From contig NC_092310.1 in NCBI RefSeq assembly GCF_036785885.1, forward strand, positions 2,294,001-2,358,000: DNA of 64,000 bases. Direction: 5' to 3'. Below are positions 45,501 to 57,684 of this stretch, piece after piece. The position numbers and the translations under genes were made by a program. The notes under the pieces are model-generated. The model did no database searches. It worked only from the letters and a program-made list of their open reading frames with translations, and had not been told where the DNA came from. Source of the stretch: Coffea arabica. Taxonomy: Eukaryota > Streptophyta > Magnoliopsida > Gentianales > Rubiaceae. The stretch's first letter is position 1, and each line of letters begins with the position of its first letter.

Positions 45501-48500
45501 AAAGATGAGAACTGACAAATGAATTGACAAATTCAGATAATCTACCATAACACCAAACCTATTCATGTAACAAGCATAAACTCGATTCTTGTTCGGATCA
45601 AGAAGAAAATTCTATGGGAACTACCTAGAAAAACATGTTTGATGGCAGAATTTAAAAGCTAAGAAATACCTGACAGCAGCAATATTGCCACATTGACACA
45701 ATCCTAAGCATCTGAGGACCATATGGAACCAAAATAAATTCAAAACCCTGAAGACAACAAATGGGCAAAGATAACTCTGATGGAGAAGCAGCAAAGTATG
45801 TGCGCAAATTGGATGGAGAGGTTGAAAGCTATTTCAACGGTGTTTCTCCTGGAGTTCTCAAAAAGAAAAATACTCGACAAAACTGTGTACAGGTATCAAA
45901 AGGTGCCAAAAGCATAAATTCTTCAAGTACAAGATTGTTTGTAAGAAAATAACTCCCTCCAAAACAGTTTACCATCTGAGGAAGAAAGGCTCAGTTATCA
46001 CAACTCCAAATCACTGAAACCCGGTATTGCACAACACAGATTGATGCAGGAAATCAGAAAACGAACACAGCTGTCTCACAGAGCAAACCAGCACCTTTAG
46101 CCAGAGAACTCCCTAGTCAAACAGCAGAAAACAAGGACAGAGAACTTCTGGAATCTTGTAAACCAGTATAGCAGGATAAAAAATGCGACCAGACCCTCTT
46201 GCATTCAAGCTCCCCTAAATCAATACAACAGAGAGGATCAGTTACTAATTGACTCCCCGCCTAATTTTTTCAGGAAATAAAAAAGGAAACCAAAAAGGGA
46301 GGAGGGAAAAACTCCCAATTTCGTATAATATTCGAATGCAATATCTTTTTTAGCTCCACCTAAGACTAGGAATCTGCCAAGCCACGAGGAGGACATCAAA
46401 AGAACAAGAAAAAGAAAAGGCGACGATCTTGATAACAAAGAACAATCGGGAAATTACAAATCAACAAACCCGACAATAGTAAAAACACAAATCTTCATCA
46501 ATCTTCGAACGACACCACACCAAAACTATTCAAAGTCCAGATCACCGCCAACAGCAAAAAGAACAACAATAACCACACCACAGATATGAAAAAAAAAACT
46601 CCAGGATTCAGATTACGCTCACATCCATCCAAGAGAGAGTTCCTTCCCACTGTACACATCCATCCAAGAGTGTTCCTTCCCACTGTACATGCCCGAAATC
46701 CATCATTCTACAATAAGCACATCAAAAAAACCAGAAAAGCACTAATTTTGGAGGAGACTTGATGTCAAATTTGTCTGATAATTGGAATTATCCAGAAATT
46801 ACCACAAACAAACCAAAACTACTGCAAAAAATGGTATCCTTCCCGTTCAATCCTTCGAAATACCAGAGCCACCGCCCGGAAACAACCATGATTAAGTCTC
46901 AAAAATCACCATAAAAAAATTTAGCGATAATAAGCTTCAAATTAATCAAATCATCAAACCATAGAAGCAACTGTCCAACCCAGTGAAGATGATCAATTGA
47001 AGATCCTAACCTTCTGCTGAAACAAAAAACCACAACAATTGAATCTCATTTAGGGAAAACCTAATCCTAGAAAGAGCAGCAAAGTAGGTGCAGGCAAATT
47101 GAATGGAGAGGTTGAAAGCTATTTCAGCAGTGTGTGTCCTGAAGTTCTAAAAAAGAAAAAAAAAAACTCGAGAAAACAGTGTGCAGATATCAAAAGGTGC
47201 CAAAAGCACAAATTCCTCAAGCACAAGATTATGGGTGAGAAGATAACTCCCTCCAAATCAGTTTACCATCTGAGGAAGGCTGGCTCAGTTATCACCACAA
47301 CTCCGAATCACTGAAACCCTATATTGCACAACACAATCCTAGACTCGAGAAAGAGCAGCAAAATAGGTGCAGGCAAATTGAATGGAGAGGTTGAAAGCTA
47401 TTTCAACACAGTGTGTCCTGTAAGATCCAAAAAAGAAAAAAAAGTTGCCAAAAGCATAAATTCCTCAAGCACAAGATTATGGGTGAGAAGATAACTCCCT
47501 CCAAATCAGTTTACCATCTGAGGAAGGCTGGCTCAGTTATCACCACAACTCCGAATCACTGAAACCCTATATTGCACAACACAATCCTAGACTCAAGAGA
47601 AGAGCAGCGAAATAGGTGCAGGCAAATTGAATGGAGAGGTTGAAAGATATTTCAACACAGTGTGTCCTGTAAGATCCAAAAAAGAAAAAAAAACTAGATA
47701 AAACAGCGTGTAGATATCAAAAGGTGCCAAAAGCATAAATTCCTGAAGCACAAGATTATGGGTGAGAAGATAACTCCCTCCAAATCAGTTTACCATCTGA
47801 GGAAGGAAGGCTCAGTTATCACCGCAACTCCGAATCACTGAAATCCTATATTGCACAACACAAGTAATGAAGCAAATCAGAAAACGAACACCTGTCTCGC
47901 AGAACAACTCAGCATCTATAGCCAGAAAACTCCGTCAAACAGCAGAAAAGGAGGACAGAGAAAACTTCTCTCGAATTTGGTAAACCAGTATAGCAGGGTA
48001 AACCCTCTTGTATCCAAGCTCCCCTAAATCAATACAACACATAAGGCCCGTTACCGATAGACTCCCCGACTAATTTTTTCAAGAAATAAAAAGGGAAACC
48101 AAAAAAGGGACGAGGGAAAACACTCCCGATGCCGTATAATATTCGCGTCCAGAAAGTCTCTTTTAGCCCCACCGAAGACTAGGATTCTGCCACGCCACAA
48201 CGAGAACATCAAAAGAACCAGAAAAAGAAAACACGAAAATCTTGATAACAAAGAACGATCCAGAAATTACTAATCAACAAACCCAACAATAGTAAAAGTT
48301 GAATCTTCCTCATCAATCCTCGATCGTCACCACACCAAAACTACTGAAAGTCAAGAGCACCGCCTACAACAATAACAACTACAGATATGAATGAAATAAA
48401 AACTCCAGATTCAGATTACCCTCACATCCATCCAAGAGATAGGTCCTTCCCACTCCACATGGCCCGAAATCCATCATTCTACAAGAAGCACAGCAAGAAA

Positions 48501-48860
48501 ACCAAAAAGAAGAACCAAAAAGGGCTAACTTTGAAGGAAATTTGATGTCAAATTTGTCCGATAATTGGAATGATCCAGAAATTACCACATAAACAAACCG
48601 AAACTAGTGCAAAAATTGGTACCCATCCCGTTCGATCCTTCGAAACACCAGATCCACCGCCAAAAACACAATCATGATTAAATCTCGAAAATCACCATAA
48701 AAAAATTAGCGATAATAAGCTTCAAATTAACCAAATCATCAAACCATAGAAGCAACGATCGAGCCAGCGATGATCATCAATTGAAGATCCTAACCTTCAA
48801 CTGAGGCAAAAATCCACAGCAAACGAATCTAATTTGGAGAAAACCTAGCCCTAGAACCTA
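42540..48860 (-). repeat. 6.3 kb array of degenerate tandem duplications, non-coding
   Basis: The same modules recur in a fixed order. One contains AATCTTGTAAACTGG...TAGCAGG (about 42,580, 43,300, 44,370, 44,590, 44,955, 46,155, 47,975). One contains CTCCCGATTT...CATCCATCCAAG (42,740, 43,450, 44,520, 44,750, 45,110, and weaker at 46,610 and 48,420). One contains AACTCCCTCCAAA...ATCTGAGGA...ATCACTGAAA (43,095-43,170, 44,170-44,250, 45,950, 47,250, 47,500, 47,780). Larger units of about 1.1-1.8 kb are duplicated, for example 45,970-47,070 against 47,775-48,857. No frame is conserved between units, so protein coding is unlikely. Confidence 0.75.
47072..47870. repeat. Three near-identical 250-280 bp tandem units
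   Basis: Units start at about 47,072, 47,351 and 47,601 at AGAGCAGC(A/G)AA(A/G)TAGGTGC. They share AATGGAGAGGTTGAAAG and AAGATAACTCCCTCCAAATC. They are the youngest duplication inside the larger array. Confidence 0.85.
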
Positions 48861-48889
48861 AACAAAACCTACGACGAAGAAGAGCAAAC

Positions 48890-48975
48890 CAATATCTTAC
48901 CACACAACTAGCAGGCGAAAACGGCAGGTGCCAGTGGACTGGGTGGAGGGATTTGGTTCTTTATACATGTTTGGG
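48890..48975 (-). promoter_or_regulatory. Promoter-like 5' end of a minus-strand transcription unit
   Basis: The minus strand has TGTATAAAG (TATA at 48,960-48,965). About 60 bp further on, GTGTG/GTAAGATATT (donor at 48,900) is followed by a T-rich stretch with the CTAGGGCTAGGTTTTCTCC word style common in plant 5' leaders. This would drive a transcript through the 42.5-48.9 kb array. No coding product was found. Confidence 0.4.
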
Positions 48976-49110
48976 AAGAGAATGAACGGTTAGGATTAAG
49001 CGGTCATCTGTGATCTGGTCGGTTGAAAAGAGGTCTTACCAAAAAGTCCGCTAGGACTTGGGCTAAGATTCTCTTACGCGTATTGGACAAAAGTCGGTTG
49101 TTTATTTAAT

Positions 49111-49901
49111 GGGTTAATTACATTTACCTCCCCTGAGGTTTGATCATATTACCAATTAATCCCTATAATTTATCCAAATAACGGTCTCACCCTTTGAATG
49201 ATCAAATATTTAACAAAAACCCCCTTAATATCGAAAATGCCTTTATTGAGGCCATGTTGCATTAAAAAAAGAACATATTTTTATTTTATTAACCCTAAAG
49301 CAATCTAAAAAAATAGAAAAAGTTTTTGCTTATTATTTTATAAAAACCATATATTTGCTTTCATAAATAGTTTTGAATCAATAATTATTTTAAATCTTAA
49401 AAATGAATATTAAAAATTAGATAAATTGAAAGAAAAATAAAAAAAAGAAGAAATTATTTTAATTCCTGAAGTATGGTTCAAATTGAGGAAAACATACCTT
49501 GTGCTCTCCGCAACATGCCTTGAACCACAAATTCGAACCATACTTAAGGATTTAAAATAATTGCTTCTTTTTTATTTTTCTTTCAATTTATCTAATTTTC
49601 AATATTCATTTTTAAGATTTAAAATAATTATTGATTCAAAACTATTTATGGAAGCAAAGATATAATTTTTATAAAATAATAAGCAAAAATTTTTTTCTAT
49701 TTTTTTGGATTATTTGAAGGTTAATAAATAAAAATATGTTCTTTTTTTAATGCAATATGACCTCAAAAAGGGTATTTTCGGCATTAAGGGGGTTTTTGTT
49801 AAACGTTTGATCATTCAAAGGGTGAGACCGTTATTTGGACAAATTACAGGGATTGATTGGTAATATGGTCAAACTTCAGGGGAGGTAAATGTAATTAACC
49901 C
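49111..49901. mobile_element. Mutator-type long-hairpin MITE, 9 bp target duplication
   Basis: The whole 791 bp element is an inverted repeat with arms of about 380 bp centred near 49,505. It opens GGGTTAATTACATTTACCTC and closes with the complement. TTATTTAAT flanks it at 49,102-49,110 and 49,902-49,910; nine bases is typical of Mutator-like elements. It has no coding capacity. Transcribed, it would fold into a long hairpin. Confidence 0.92.
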
Positions 49902-50269
49902 TTATTTAATTTAGGAAATTTGGCCACCACAAGATTTATAGATTTTTTTTATTTATTCTTTTACCAAAATTATTTTTGAAAAAATCCTTGACAGCTGTGC
50001 ATGTCAAAGCCCATAAGCTTTGGGGAACATTCTCAACACTTGCCTGTTGAATTGTTGACAGCTGGACTTTGATAGCAGTAGTACTTATCTTGTGTATGAG
50101 AAGAACTGTTTTTTGTTGTTATTTTCTAGAGTTCTCGTGAAAGAATATATCTGTAGAAAATGTAAAAAAAAATTTATTAAAGATCAATTCGTAGAAAAGA
50201 TATAATTTTTTTGAAAGAAATATGGCAATCTGAACAAGGATTACTTTGGTAAATAGTAAATAATTGATT

Positions 50270-51010
50270 TGTTTGGACAAGTTATTATTTTAAAAAATAT
50301 TTTTAATTACATCTCAAACACTTAACATAAATATACTGCTGGTATATATATGTTCATTAATATAATCTCCTTGATTTTTTTATTAGCGTGAATAAATAAA
50401 ATACTTAAAAGTTTTAATTTCAGTTACAATCTCATAACAAAATAGCGATTGAAATGCAATATAGATAGCAAGTTTGAGTAGGGATATCGGGTACATCTAT
50501 GTTTATTAGTATAATCTTCTTGATTTTTTTTAATATGTGTGAATAAATAGATACTCAAAAGCTTTAATTTCAATTACAATCTTATAACAAAATAGTGGTT
50601 GAAATATAATAATAGATAGCAAGATGGGGTAGGGATTGTTGCGTGATTGATGTTATAGATAATTATTTTTAAAAAATTGATAAATAATTATTATTCAAAA
50701 AATATTTTTAAATTCATTATAAAAACTCGTGCTTTATATCATAAATATGTGGGTATATCTATGTTTGTTTAATATAATCTAGTTGATTTTTTTTTTGAAT
50801 AAACAAAATACTCAAAAGTTTTAATTTCAACTATAATATCATGATGAAATAGGTGTTGAAATGCAATAATAGATAGTATATTATTTGTCAAAATTTATTT
50901 ATTTGTATTATTAATATATTTTTTAATTATTCTTTTATTTCACATACATTACAAAAGTGCTACATTATTTTTTCAAAAAAATTATTCCAAATAATCTATT
51001 ATTCAAACAC
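50270..51010. mobile_element. MITE with three internal repeat units
   Basis: The ends TTTGTTTGGACAAGTTATTA and ATAATCTATTATTCAAACAC are roughly inverted. Inside, a unit of about 150 bp (TATAATCT.CTTGATTTTTTT, then AAAAGTTTTAATTTCA, then GAAATGCAATA) occurs at 50,340, 50,489 and 50,750 in diverged form. Confidence 0.6.
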
Positions 51011-53102
51011 AGGCTGATATTGTTGCCTAATTGACGTGGTAGATAAGTATTAGACAAAAACATTAATAAGCAATTGAGTGCCAATTATATTTTTCGAATG
51101 GACAAAAATGTGAATTTGGAGACCTTTCTTTTTATTTTTTCTTTTTATAAAATGGACCGAGTGAAAAAGTCAAATGGTCTAAATGAAGCACAAGAAGACT
51201 CCAGATTTCTGTGAAGTTGATATTGGGCTGGAATACTCCAGAAAATTCCAGACTCCTCTGATGTCTCATTTAGGCCATCTTGAGTATGAACTGCATCATT
51301 GCCCAGTTCGGCTGACAATATGCACCATGTTCCTGTAAACTTCTACGAGACCGGGCTTCAGCCTTTAATGTTTAAGCTTTGTAAGCATTCTTCAGTTTCT
51401 AGGAGATTGGGCTTGGCAGCTGATTTGTGGGCACTTTGCCATGGCATCTGTGGTTTTGAAATCCTATATATATATATATATAAAAAAAAAAAGAGTTATA
51501 GTTTGTCTGTTGGGTGATTTTTATCTAATATTTTAAGGGGCAATTTAGAGATTGTATAAGTATCATACAAGTAATCCACCTTACCGTACAAGCGGGCCAT
51601 GCTCATTGGGATATGAGTTTACTAAAGTGCCCTTTGTGAGATGATGATTACATTCATAAATGGTAGTTATGTGTTGTTAATGATAAAACACAAAGGAAGT
51701 GAGGTGAATTGGGGGAAAGCCATCCTATTGAATTAAATGTGTTTAAGACAATATTAATTGGCCAAAGTAGAAGAACCATTTGAAAACTCTTTGTGAATTG
51801 TAACCGTCCGAAATTTTGTGCTCTTCATCGTTAAAGTTTAAGAAACATTAATTGCATTCTTCCAACAAAACACACTCATTTGAACAGGTAATTGCAGCAT
51901 GTTGAAGAGCTCATTAAAGTGTGAGAGATTAAGAATCATTTGAGTTCAATGTTCAAGTTGTAACTGAAGACCCCCTATTTTCTCCACCATTTATAGATTA
52001 GTTTCTGAACTAAGTGGTAATAATGGTAGTCATTAATATAAAAACTGTGGGTTCAGATGTTTCTATTTCACACCATTAGAGTCAGATTTGTAGAGGTATG
52101 CTCATTTTCACTCTTTCTTCTCGCTTTGTTAACTGTATAGCTTTGTTTGCACAATAAAAATTCCTAATTTAACTTTTGTAATAGCTATTGCAGGTGGGTG
52201 AAGTGTGGGCAAATTTTCTTAGATTGCATTTTGTTCCTCAAGGTACAAGGTAATTGTGTATTTCCACTTGATGCATGTCGTCTGTTGTTTAAATGTGATT
52301 TCAATTTTATTGCATTGATTACAACTATGTGGCGATTTTAGCAAGTGTTTGAATGATTGATCTAGTTTTAAAAGTATATTACAGGTGATGCAATTTTTTA
52401 TTTCAATAGTTAAGTGCATGAATTGGTGTGTGTGGATTGAAATTACTAATTGAATAGACAAATCTCTATATTCATATGCTATTTTATTTTCTTACTGAAT
52501 TTAGTTGAACTCATGACAGAAGTCTTCAGAAGTAACAACAAAACCAAGCTCCACTCTAGAAGTTCCGACCACAATTACTAAAACTCAAAGTTCTGCAGAA
52601 GGTGCTCAACTACCAATTAAGAAGTACTGTATCTAGAGAAGTAGAAATCTAATTGTGTCTTTGCTCATTCCTATATCACCTACTCTTCATTAGAAAAGAT
52701 TGCGAGACTGCTACCCCAGTTATTTACTTAAGCATCAACCCTCAATTTGAACTATAACTCATGTCTATTATCCCTTCACTATGGTTGCGGAAACTTTTAA
52801 AATTCTCTCAACTGATTACCTATTATAATAATATGCAATATTTAGATGAACATGGTATGACATTTTTGGCTACCATTAATAGTATACCTTGCCTAAGATA
52901 AAAACAAATTATCCAACATTACCAAATTATTCAACAAAACCATAGGTATAAACTCCCATGCTTTGCATGGGCCTTCTCCCTAGTGCTAGAATAGAATCGA
53001 GTCAAATTCTCGAGTGGATATTCAACTTGTCAATTAGATCACGGTCTCACAAGTTTTATTTCAGGCTAGTTGAGAATAAAAGGATTATTTTACATCACAT
53101 TA
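51011..53102. other. Intergenic, no gene seen
   Basis: Several short open frames occur but none has recognisable similarity, good codon use or splice context. A (TA)n run lies at 51,464-51,482. Confidence 0.5.
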
Positions 53103-53119
53103 TAATAATATTGGTTTAC

Positions 53120-53235
53120 TTTTTTTTTTTTTTTTGCCGGAGACGATAAACCTAATCTATCTTACACTAAGGGGAAGGGGGCGGGCCTAAGGAGGCCCAG
53201 GGATAAGTCGGAGGAGACTGAACCACCACCGGACC
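53120..53235 (-). mobile_element. SINE with 17 bp target duplication
   Basis: The 116 bp insert reads on the minus strand from GGTCCGGTGGTGGTTCAGTC to TTTATCGTCTCCGGC and a poly(A) tail. The duplication TAATAATATTGGTTTAC lies at 53,103-53,119 and 53,236-53,252. GGTTCAGTCTCC near the 5' end resembles a Pol III box B (GGTTCRANNCC). Size, tail and duplications fit a SINE, probably with a trimmed head. Confidence 0.85.
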
Positions 53236-53252
53236 TAATAATATTGGTTTAC

Positions 53253-54164
53253 ATCGTGCCTAAAATCTATTTATACCATATCTCTATGTAGAGTAAATTG
53301 ATTTGAATTGAAACTTGTGAAGTCTTTGATCCCTTGTCAATCGTGCATACGCAGGTCATAAGTTTTCAACATGGTGTGGAAATTGGGAACTTGTCACCAG
53401 ATTTTATGGATGTTTCCTTCCTTCATTGTGCTACTATTACGTAACTGGCAATTAGGTCTCCGATTGACCCAAAAAAAAAAGACTTGGGTATTTAAAATTT
53501 TTGCTTCTTTGTAATTCTTTTTGGTACAAAGTGTCATCATAAATTTATGACCTATATGTTCGATATGTGAGATTTTTTTTTTTTTTTGGAGATTGTCTCA
53601 CATTGATTATAGCTACATTAGTTAATATGCTATAAAATCACCAGTTCTTTTCACTTAAAATAATCTTGTGTATACAAAATTAAAAAAAATGATTGATCTA
53701 CATTAAAACATAAAATAGTTCAATACCCTTGTTTAAGTGAATTATGAACTGTACATATAATCACATCTTTCTGAAGACTCAGCAGATCATTGTACATGCA
53801 TTATTCACTCCGGATCCATTTTAACATGAACTCCCAATCTCCTGTCATGTGATTTTCCTTTCTCCCACAATGAAACAATTTTGTTGATATAATTGACTAG
53901 AACTTCGACTCAATTAAATTGTTTTACTCCCATAACTTTTCCTCTCCAAGTATATCTGGACTAAGTACTAACTTCATGGATCCCCATTGGATTATCTTAA
54001 AAACAGAACAATGGACAATATTGAATTGGATGATAAACTTCGGTCAGTATATCCCATAGAGATAATTGCTATAGAATTGGAAACCTACCTAATTTCTTAT
54101 TGAAAAAACTATGATGGTTTTAAAAAAAAACACTCACAAGTACCAACAAAAGCAAGATCACAAA
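53253..54164. other. Intergenic, no gene seen
   Basis: The stretch is AT-rich with two short poly(T) runs. Part of its right side should be the 3' untranslated region of the dirigent gene. Confidence 0.5.
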
Positions 54165-54743
54165 TCAGTAGTGCATTACATAGATGTTATACTCAACAGT
54201 AGCTTCACCAGTCTTGAGATTAAAGGAATGAGTTCTAGCCTGAGCATAGCCCCGAGCTAACCGGAGAAGCCCACTTCCCCCGATCACCGGCATCTCCCTA
54301 ACCTTGTGGAACACCGGATTCCTCCCTAGCAAGGTGATAGTGCTTCCATTATACTTCCCTTCAACAAAAACAAAATTCATTATCATCAACAGAGCCAACT
54401 CCGCTTGTGAAGCTGATGCATAGAACCCTTGTGCTCTTGCAACTAGTTTGGAGCTCAGTTCAGATTCTATGGTCACCGGATTATCGATCATGTTAACAAA
54501 GCCAAACCCATTACGGAATTTTGGTAGTGGCTTCACTACTGTGACTGAAGTGGGGTGTATACCAGTGCCAATATCATGCCAGAAGAATCTAAAATGGCTT
54601 AGCTTTTCTTCTCTTAGTTCGAGTGCTTCTTTGTTAATTTCTTTGACAAACTCATGCTTTTGCTTACAGGTGACATGAATAGGCATGAAGAAAATGAGGA
54701 TGGCAATGGTGGAGATGTTGAAGGCTGAGATAGTACTAGCCAT
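54165..54743 (-). CDS. Dirigent protein
   Basis: The single-exon gene encodes 192 residues from the ATG at 54,743. An in-frame GTG lies 15 bases further upstream, but MASTI is the usual kind of start. Residues 1-25 form a signal peptide with a hydrophobic core ([14 protein letters not shown]), so the protein is secreted. The dirigent beta-barrel domain follows with conserved WHDI (Asp57), NMIDNPVT (Asp87), [11 protein letters not shown] (103-112 region), MNFVFVEG, a glycosylation sequon at Asn132, GRNPVF, and [19 protein letters not shown]. Dirigent proteins steer stereoselective coupling of phenoxy radicals in the cell wall, giving lignans or related compounds. The [12 protein letters not shown] block matches the DIR-b/d type. 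Length and motifs are complete, and it looks functional. The substrate cannot be read from sequence. Confidence 0.95.
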   Translation of the reverse strand: MASTISAFNISTIAILIFFMPIHVTCKQKHEFVKEINKEALELREEKLSHFRFFWHDIGTGIHPTSVTVVKPLPKFRNGFGFVNMIDNPVTIESELSSKLVARAQGFYASASQAELALLMIMNFVFVEGKYNGSTITLLGRNPVFHKVREMPVIGGSGLLRLARGYAQARTHSFNLKTGEATVEYNIYVMHY

Positions 54744-54820
54744 TGAGAAATTATGCACTGGAAACTTAGTTTCTAACTAATCAGGAAAAGTAGATGAAGG
54801 CAATATGTGGAGGGGGCTGT

Positions 54821-54829
54821 CTATATATC
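54821..54829 (-). promoter_or_regulatory. TATA box of the dirigent gene
   Basis: The minus strand reads AGATATATAGACAG about 80 bp upstream of the start codon. No other TATA motif lies at a suitable distance. Confidence 0.6.
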
Positions 54830-54834
54830 TGGAG

Positions 54835-56858
54835 AATTGGTAGAAGCAATTCTTTAAGACGCCATATGCCTAAAGAAGACAAGCTAACACATGCAAGCGT
54901 GGTTTTGCTTTCTTGTTTCAATGATTAATAGTAGTTTCCACTTACTTTCTTGATGATTCAAATCCGTGACCTGTCAATTACCTGTGAAGAGTGGTTTTGT
55001 TCTGGATACTGTGAAGTGAATATGTGCTCTTTTTCTGTTCTTTTTTTTTTTTATTTTGGGAAAGGTTTATATGGATTATGTACATCAAAGGTAAATTCTC
55101 AAGTAGCTTCTAATGTTAATTAAAAATTAGGATTATTTTCTCTTTCTTTTTTCCCCAATTAGGATTTTTGTCCTGTGTAGGTTAGACTTGCATAGCATTA
55201 ATTTATGTACATCAAAGATAAATTATGCTATATTGTGGTTTGGAGTATTTTCCACTTTTTTCAATAGAACAATTATACATAGAGAAGTGATATCTCATTT
55301 GAACTTTCAAAAGTATAGCATATTCATTTGTTTATTTATTGGACACTTAAATGGTATTTAGAAACTAAAAATGGTGTGAGTTATAATTGGAATAATCAAC
55401 ATTTGGACCATGCATCAAGACTCATCTTTTTAACTTGAACAGATTAAACAGATAGTGGTTGAAAATCCACTTTTTCTTATTTTATTTCAATACTTATTAA
55501 GACAGAATACCAACTTGGAATTTTCAAATGTTCATAGAATGGCTTCAAAAGCTAAAATAAAGAAGAGTAGGTCATCATTGTATATCAGGTGTGCATCACA
55601 AATCTCCCATTTCGAAGCATCTTCTACACATGAGGCAACTACATCAAGATTCATCACCGACTCTTCTACTTTCAATAAGGTAAATCTTGAGACTCAAGGG
55701 ATGAAAACAATCAACTAAGGTGACAATATTATTTCAGTCACCTTTTCAAATTTTCTTCCTTGGCTGCTGCTTAAACCGTCCACCTACAAGCTAGACAAAT
55801 TAATCATGACTGAGTGAGTGGGAAGAATGTGTTAGCAGGAAAATGGGTTCTGCATAACATGATGGTTAGATATCCTTTTTTCCACTTTTCCAGAACATAA
55901 ATTATAGTGGGATAAAGCACATATAAGTCAAGGACAGCATCTGAAAGTCACGCTCACTAGCTACTAGTATATAAAACTTAAGCAAGCAGTAAATTCCCCA
56001 TGCTTTAGAATAAATTATTGAAAAAAGTTATGCTTTTTTTGGGTTGGAAATAATTTACTCGACTTGCCTTTGAGTGAAAGTTGTCCCCTTGAATTGCTAT
56101 TTTCTGAAGTTTTTTTTTATAAAGAAATGTATTTTAGCAATTTAATAGTTGTGCGATAAAAAGATAATTGAGATATGTGTTCATGAAAAAACATCAAAAT
56201 TTTTTTGGAGAAAAATTACTTTTCCAACAAGGAAATTAATCCTATGAAGACATTAAATTCTTTTATGTTAGAAGATTCATGGCTCAGGGATGAAGGTATG
56301 GGGCGCAATTTCCTGCATAGTCCTTATTTTTTTAAAAAGCAAAAAGAAAAAGAAAGAAGTGGGAAACATTTTATTTTCTATTCACTAATTTTTTTTCTAC
56401 TATAGTTATGGGAAATATGTTAAAGGAAAATTATATTTTACTACTAACAAAGGTATTCCGATGTCCTTTAAAAATAAATAACAAAAAAGTGGCAAGTGGA
56501 ATCCCCTCTGTGCCATCACCTTTTTTTTTTTTTTTTTTTTTTTTGCCATTTAGAAAGTCCTTGAAGAATCTTATTTGACAAACTAATAGGCCAGAGCAAA
56601 AGCATTGCTAAAAAGGAAACGAAGACGAAGAGTTTGAAACATCAAGATTTTTTTTTTTTTTCTCTCTGAAACATCCAAGATTCAAGAGCTGAAATTGTAG
56701 CTTGTATTAGACAACGATTTAGCAATAGCTGGATCTTTTGTTGGCAAGTACATTGGAAATAGTAGGGTAAATCTTTTAGTATACTTAACAGTGTGTACGC
56801 TAACGAATCTAGATACGCCTGCATATGTAAAATTTAAAATTCAACTCCAAATATTTGT
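54835..56858. other. Intergenic, no gene seen
   Basis: AT-rich sequence with poly(T) runs at 56,519-56,544 and 56,648-56,661. The small open frames show no recognisable family. Confidence 0.5.
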
Positions 56859-57009
56859 TGTGTTTGGATAGCAAATTATTTACATAAAATTATTTGTTTA
56901 AATCATAAATATATTTTTCAATTACCTTTTTATTTCATATATATCACATCAAAAAGTGATACAATATATTTTTTAAAAATTATCCCAAATGATCTCTTAT
57001 CCAAACACA
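56859..57009. mobile_element. 151 bp MITE
   Basis: It begins TGTGTTTGGATAGCAAATTA and ends AAATGATCTCTTATCCAAACACA as its inverse. The core is AT-rich. The termini resemble those of the larger element at 50,270-51,010. Confidence 0.75.
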
Positions 57010-57684
57010 CTAGACAAAGCAAGTTCCATCGTGTATGGACAGCTCCATCATGTTGCTTTGGCAATCACCTCTCCTATTTTTGCCTTTTTGGTAGAGCAGT
57101 TCCAGAAAGTTGGTTTTGTGCAGCATATCTGCTGTGGCGGGGGAGAAACAAAAAGTTCCACGAAATCAGAAAACTTACATTCAAAGCCTCGACAAACTGT
57201 CCTGCACTTCAGAGAAACAACAATGGACTCAGTAATTACATGGGATTCAAACTCATTCATTACATGGTGACTCTGTACGCTGTTTATTTATGTATTAGGC
57301 TGTGCAAGACTGAAAGTCGTAGTTCAAGTTGGCTAACACATCTCCTTATGCCCAAGTTTCTTTTTTACTAAGTTTTGCAGAGTAGTTTAACCGATTGTAT
57401 GCCTATTTATATATGTGAATCACTACAAGTTATATCAGAGAAGTATGAGATTTACTTCGGAAAACTGACCGATTCAAGCTAGATTAGATTTCTAATTTTG
57501 ATAAAATGGAATTCGGTAATATTGAAATATATTCAATTTTAATATTTGATAAAATGGGTCGAAAATGGATATTAAAAATACATTATCAAATTACCAATTA
57601 CTGGCTTAATTAGTAAATACTAATAATTACTAAATACTAATTAGTAAATAATAACTAATAATTACTTAACTACTAACTGGTGAC
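57010..57684. other. Intergenic, no gene; ACTAATTA-rich tract
   Basis: A microsatellite-like stretch of ACTAATTAGTAAAT words lies at about 57,590-57,680. Nothing coding could be supported. Confidence 0.5.

Noticed and set aside
45761-45952. Plus-strand open frame (MGKDNSDGEAAKYVRKLDG...) with a related frame at 47,099
   Set aside because: The same DNA in the other array units is not open or conserved in this frame, so it reflects the tandem repeat and not a gene.
54744-54758. Five-residue N-terminal extension of the dirigent protein
   Set aside because: It would need a GTG start. The ATG at 54,743 gives a standard signal peptide.
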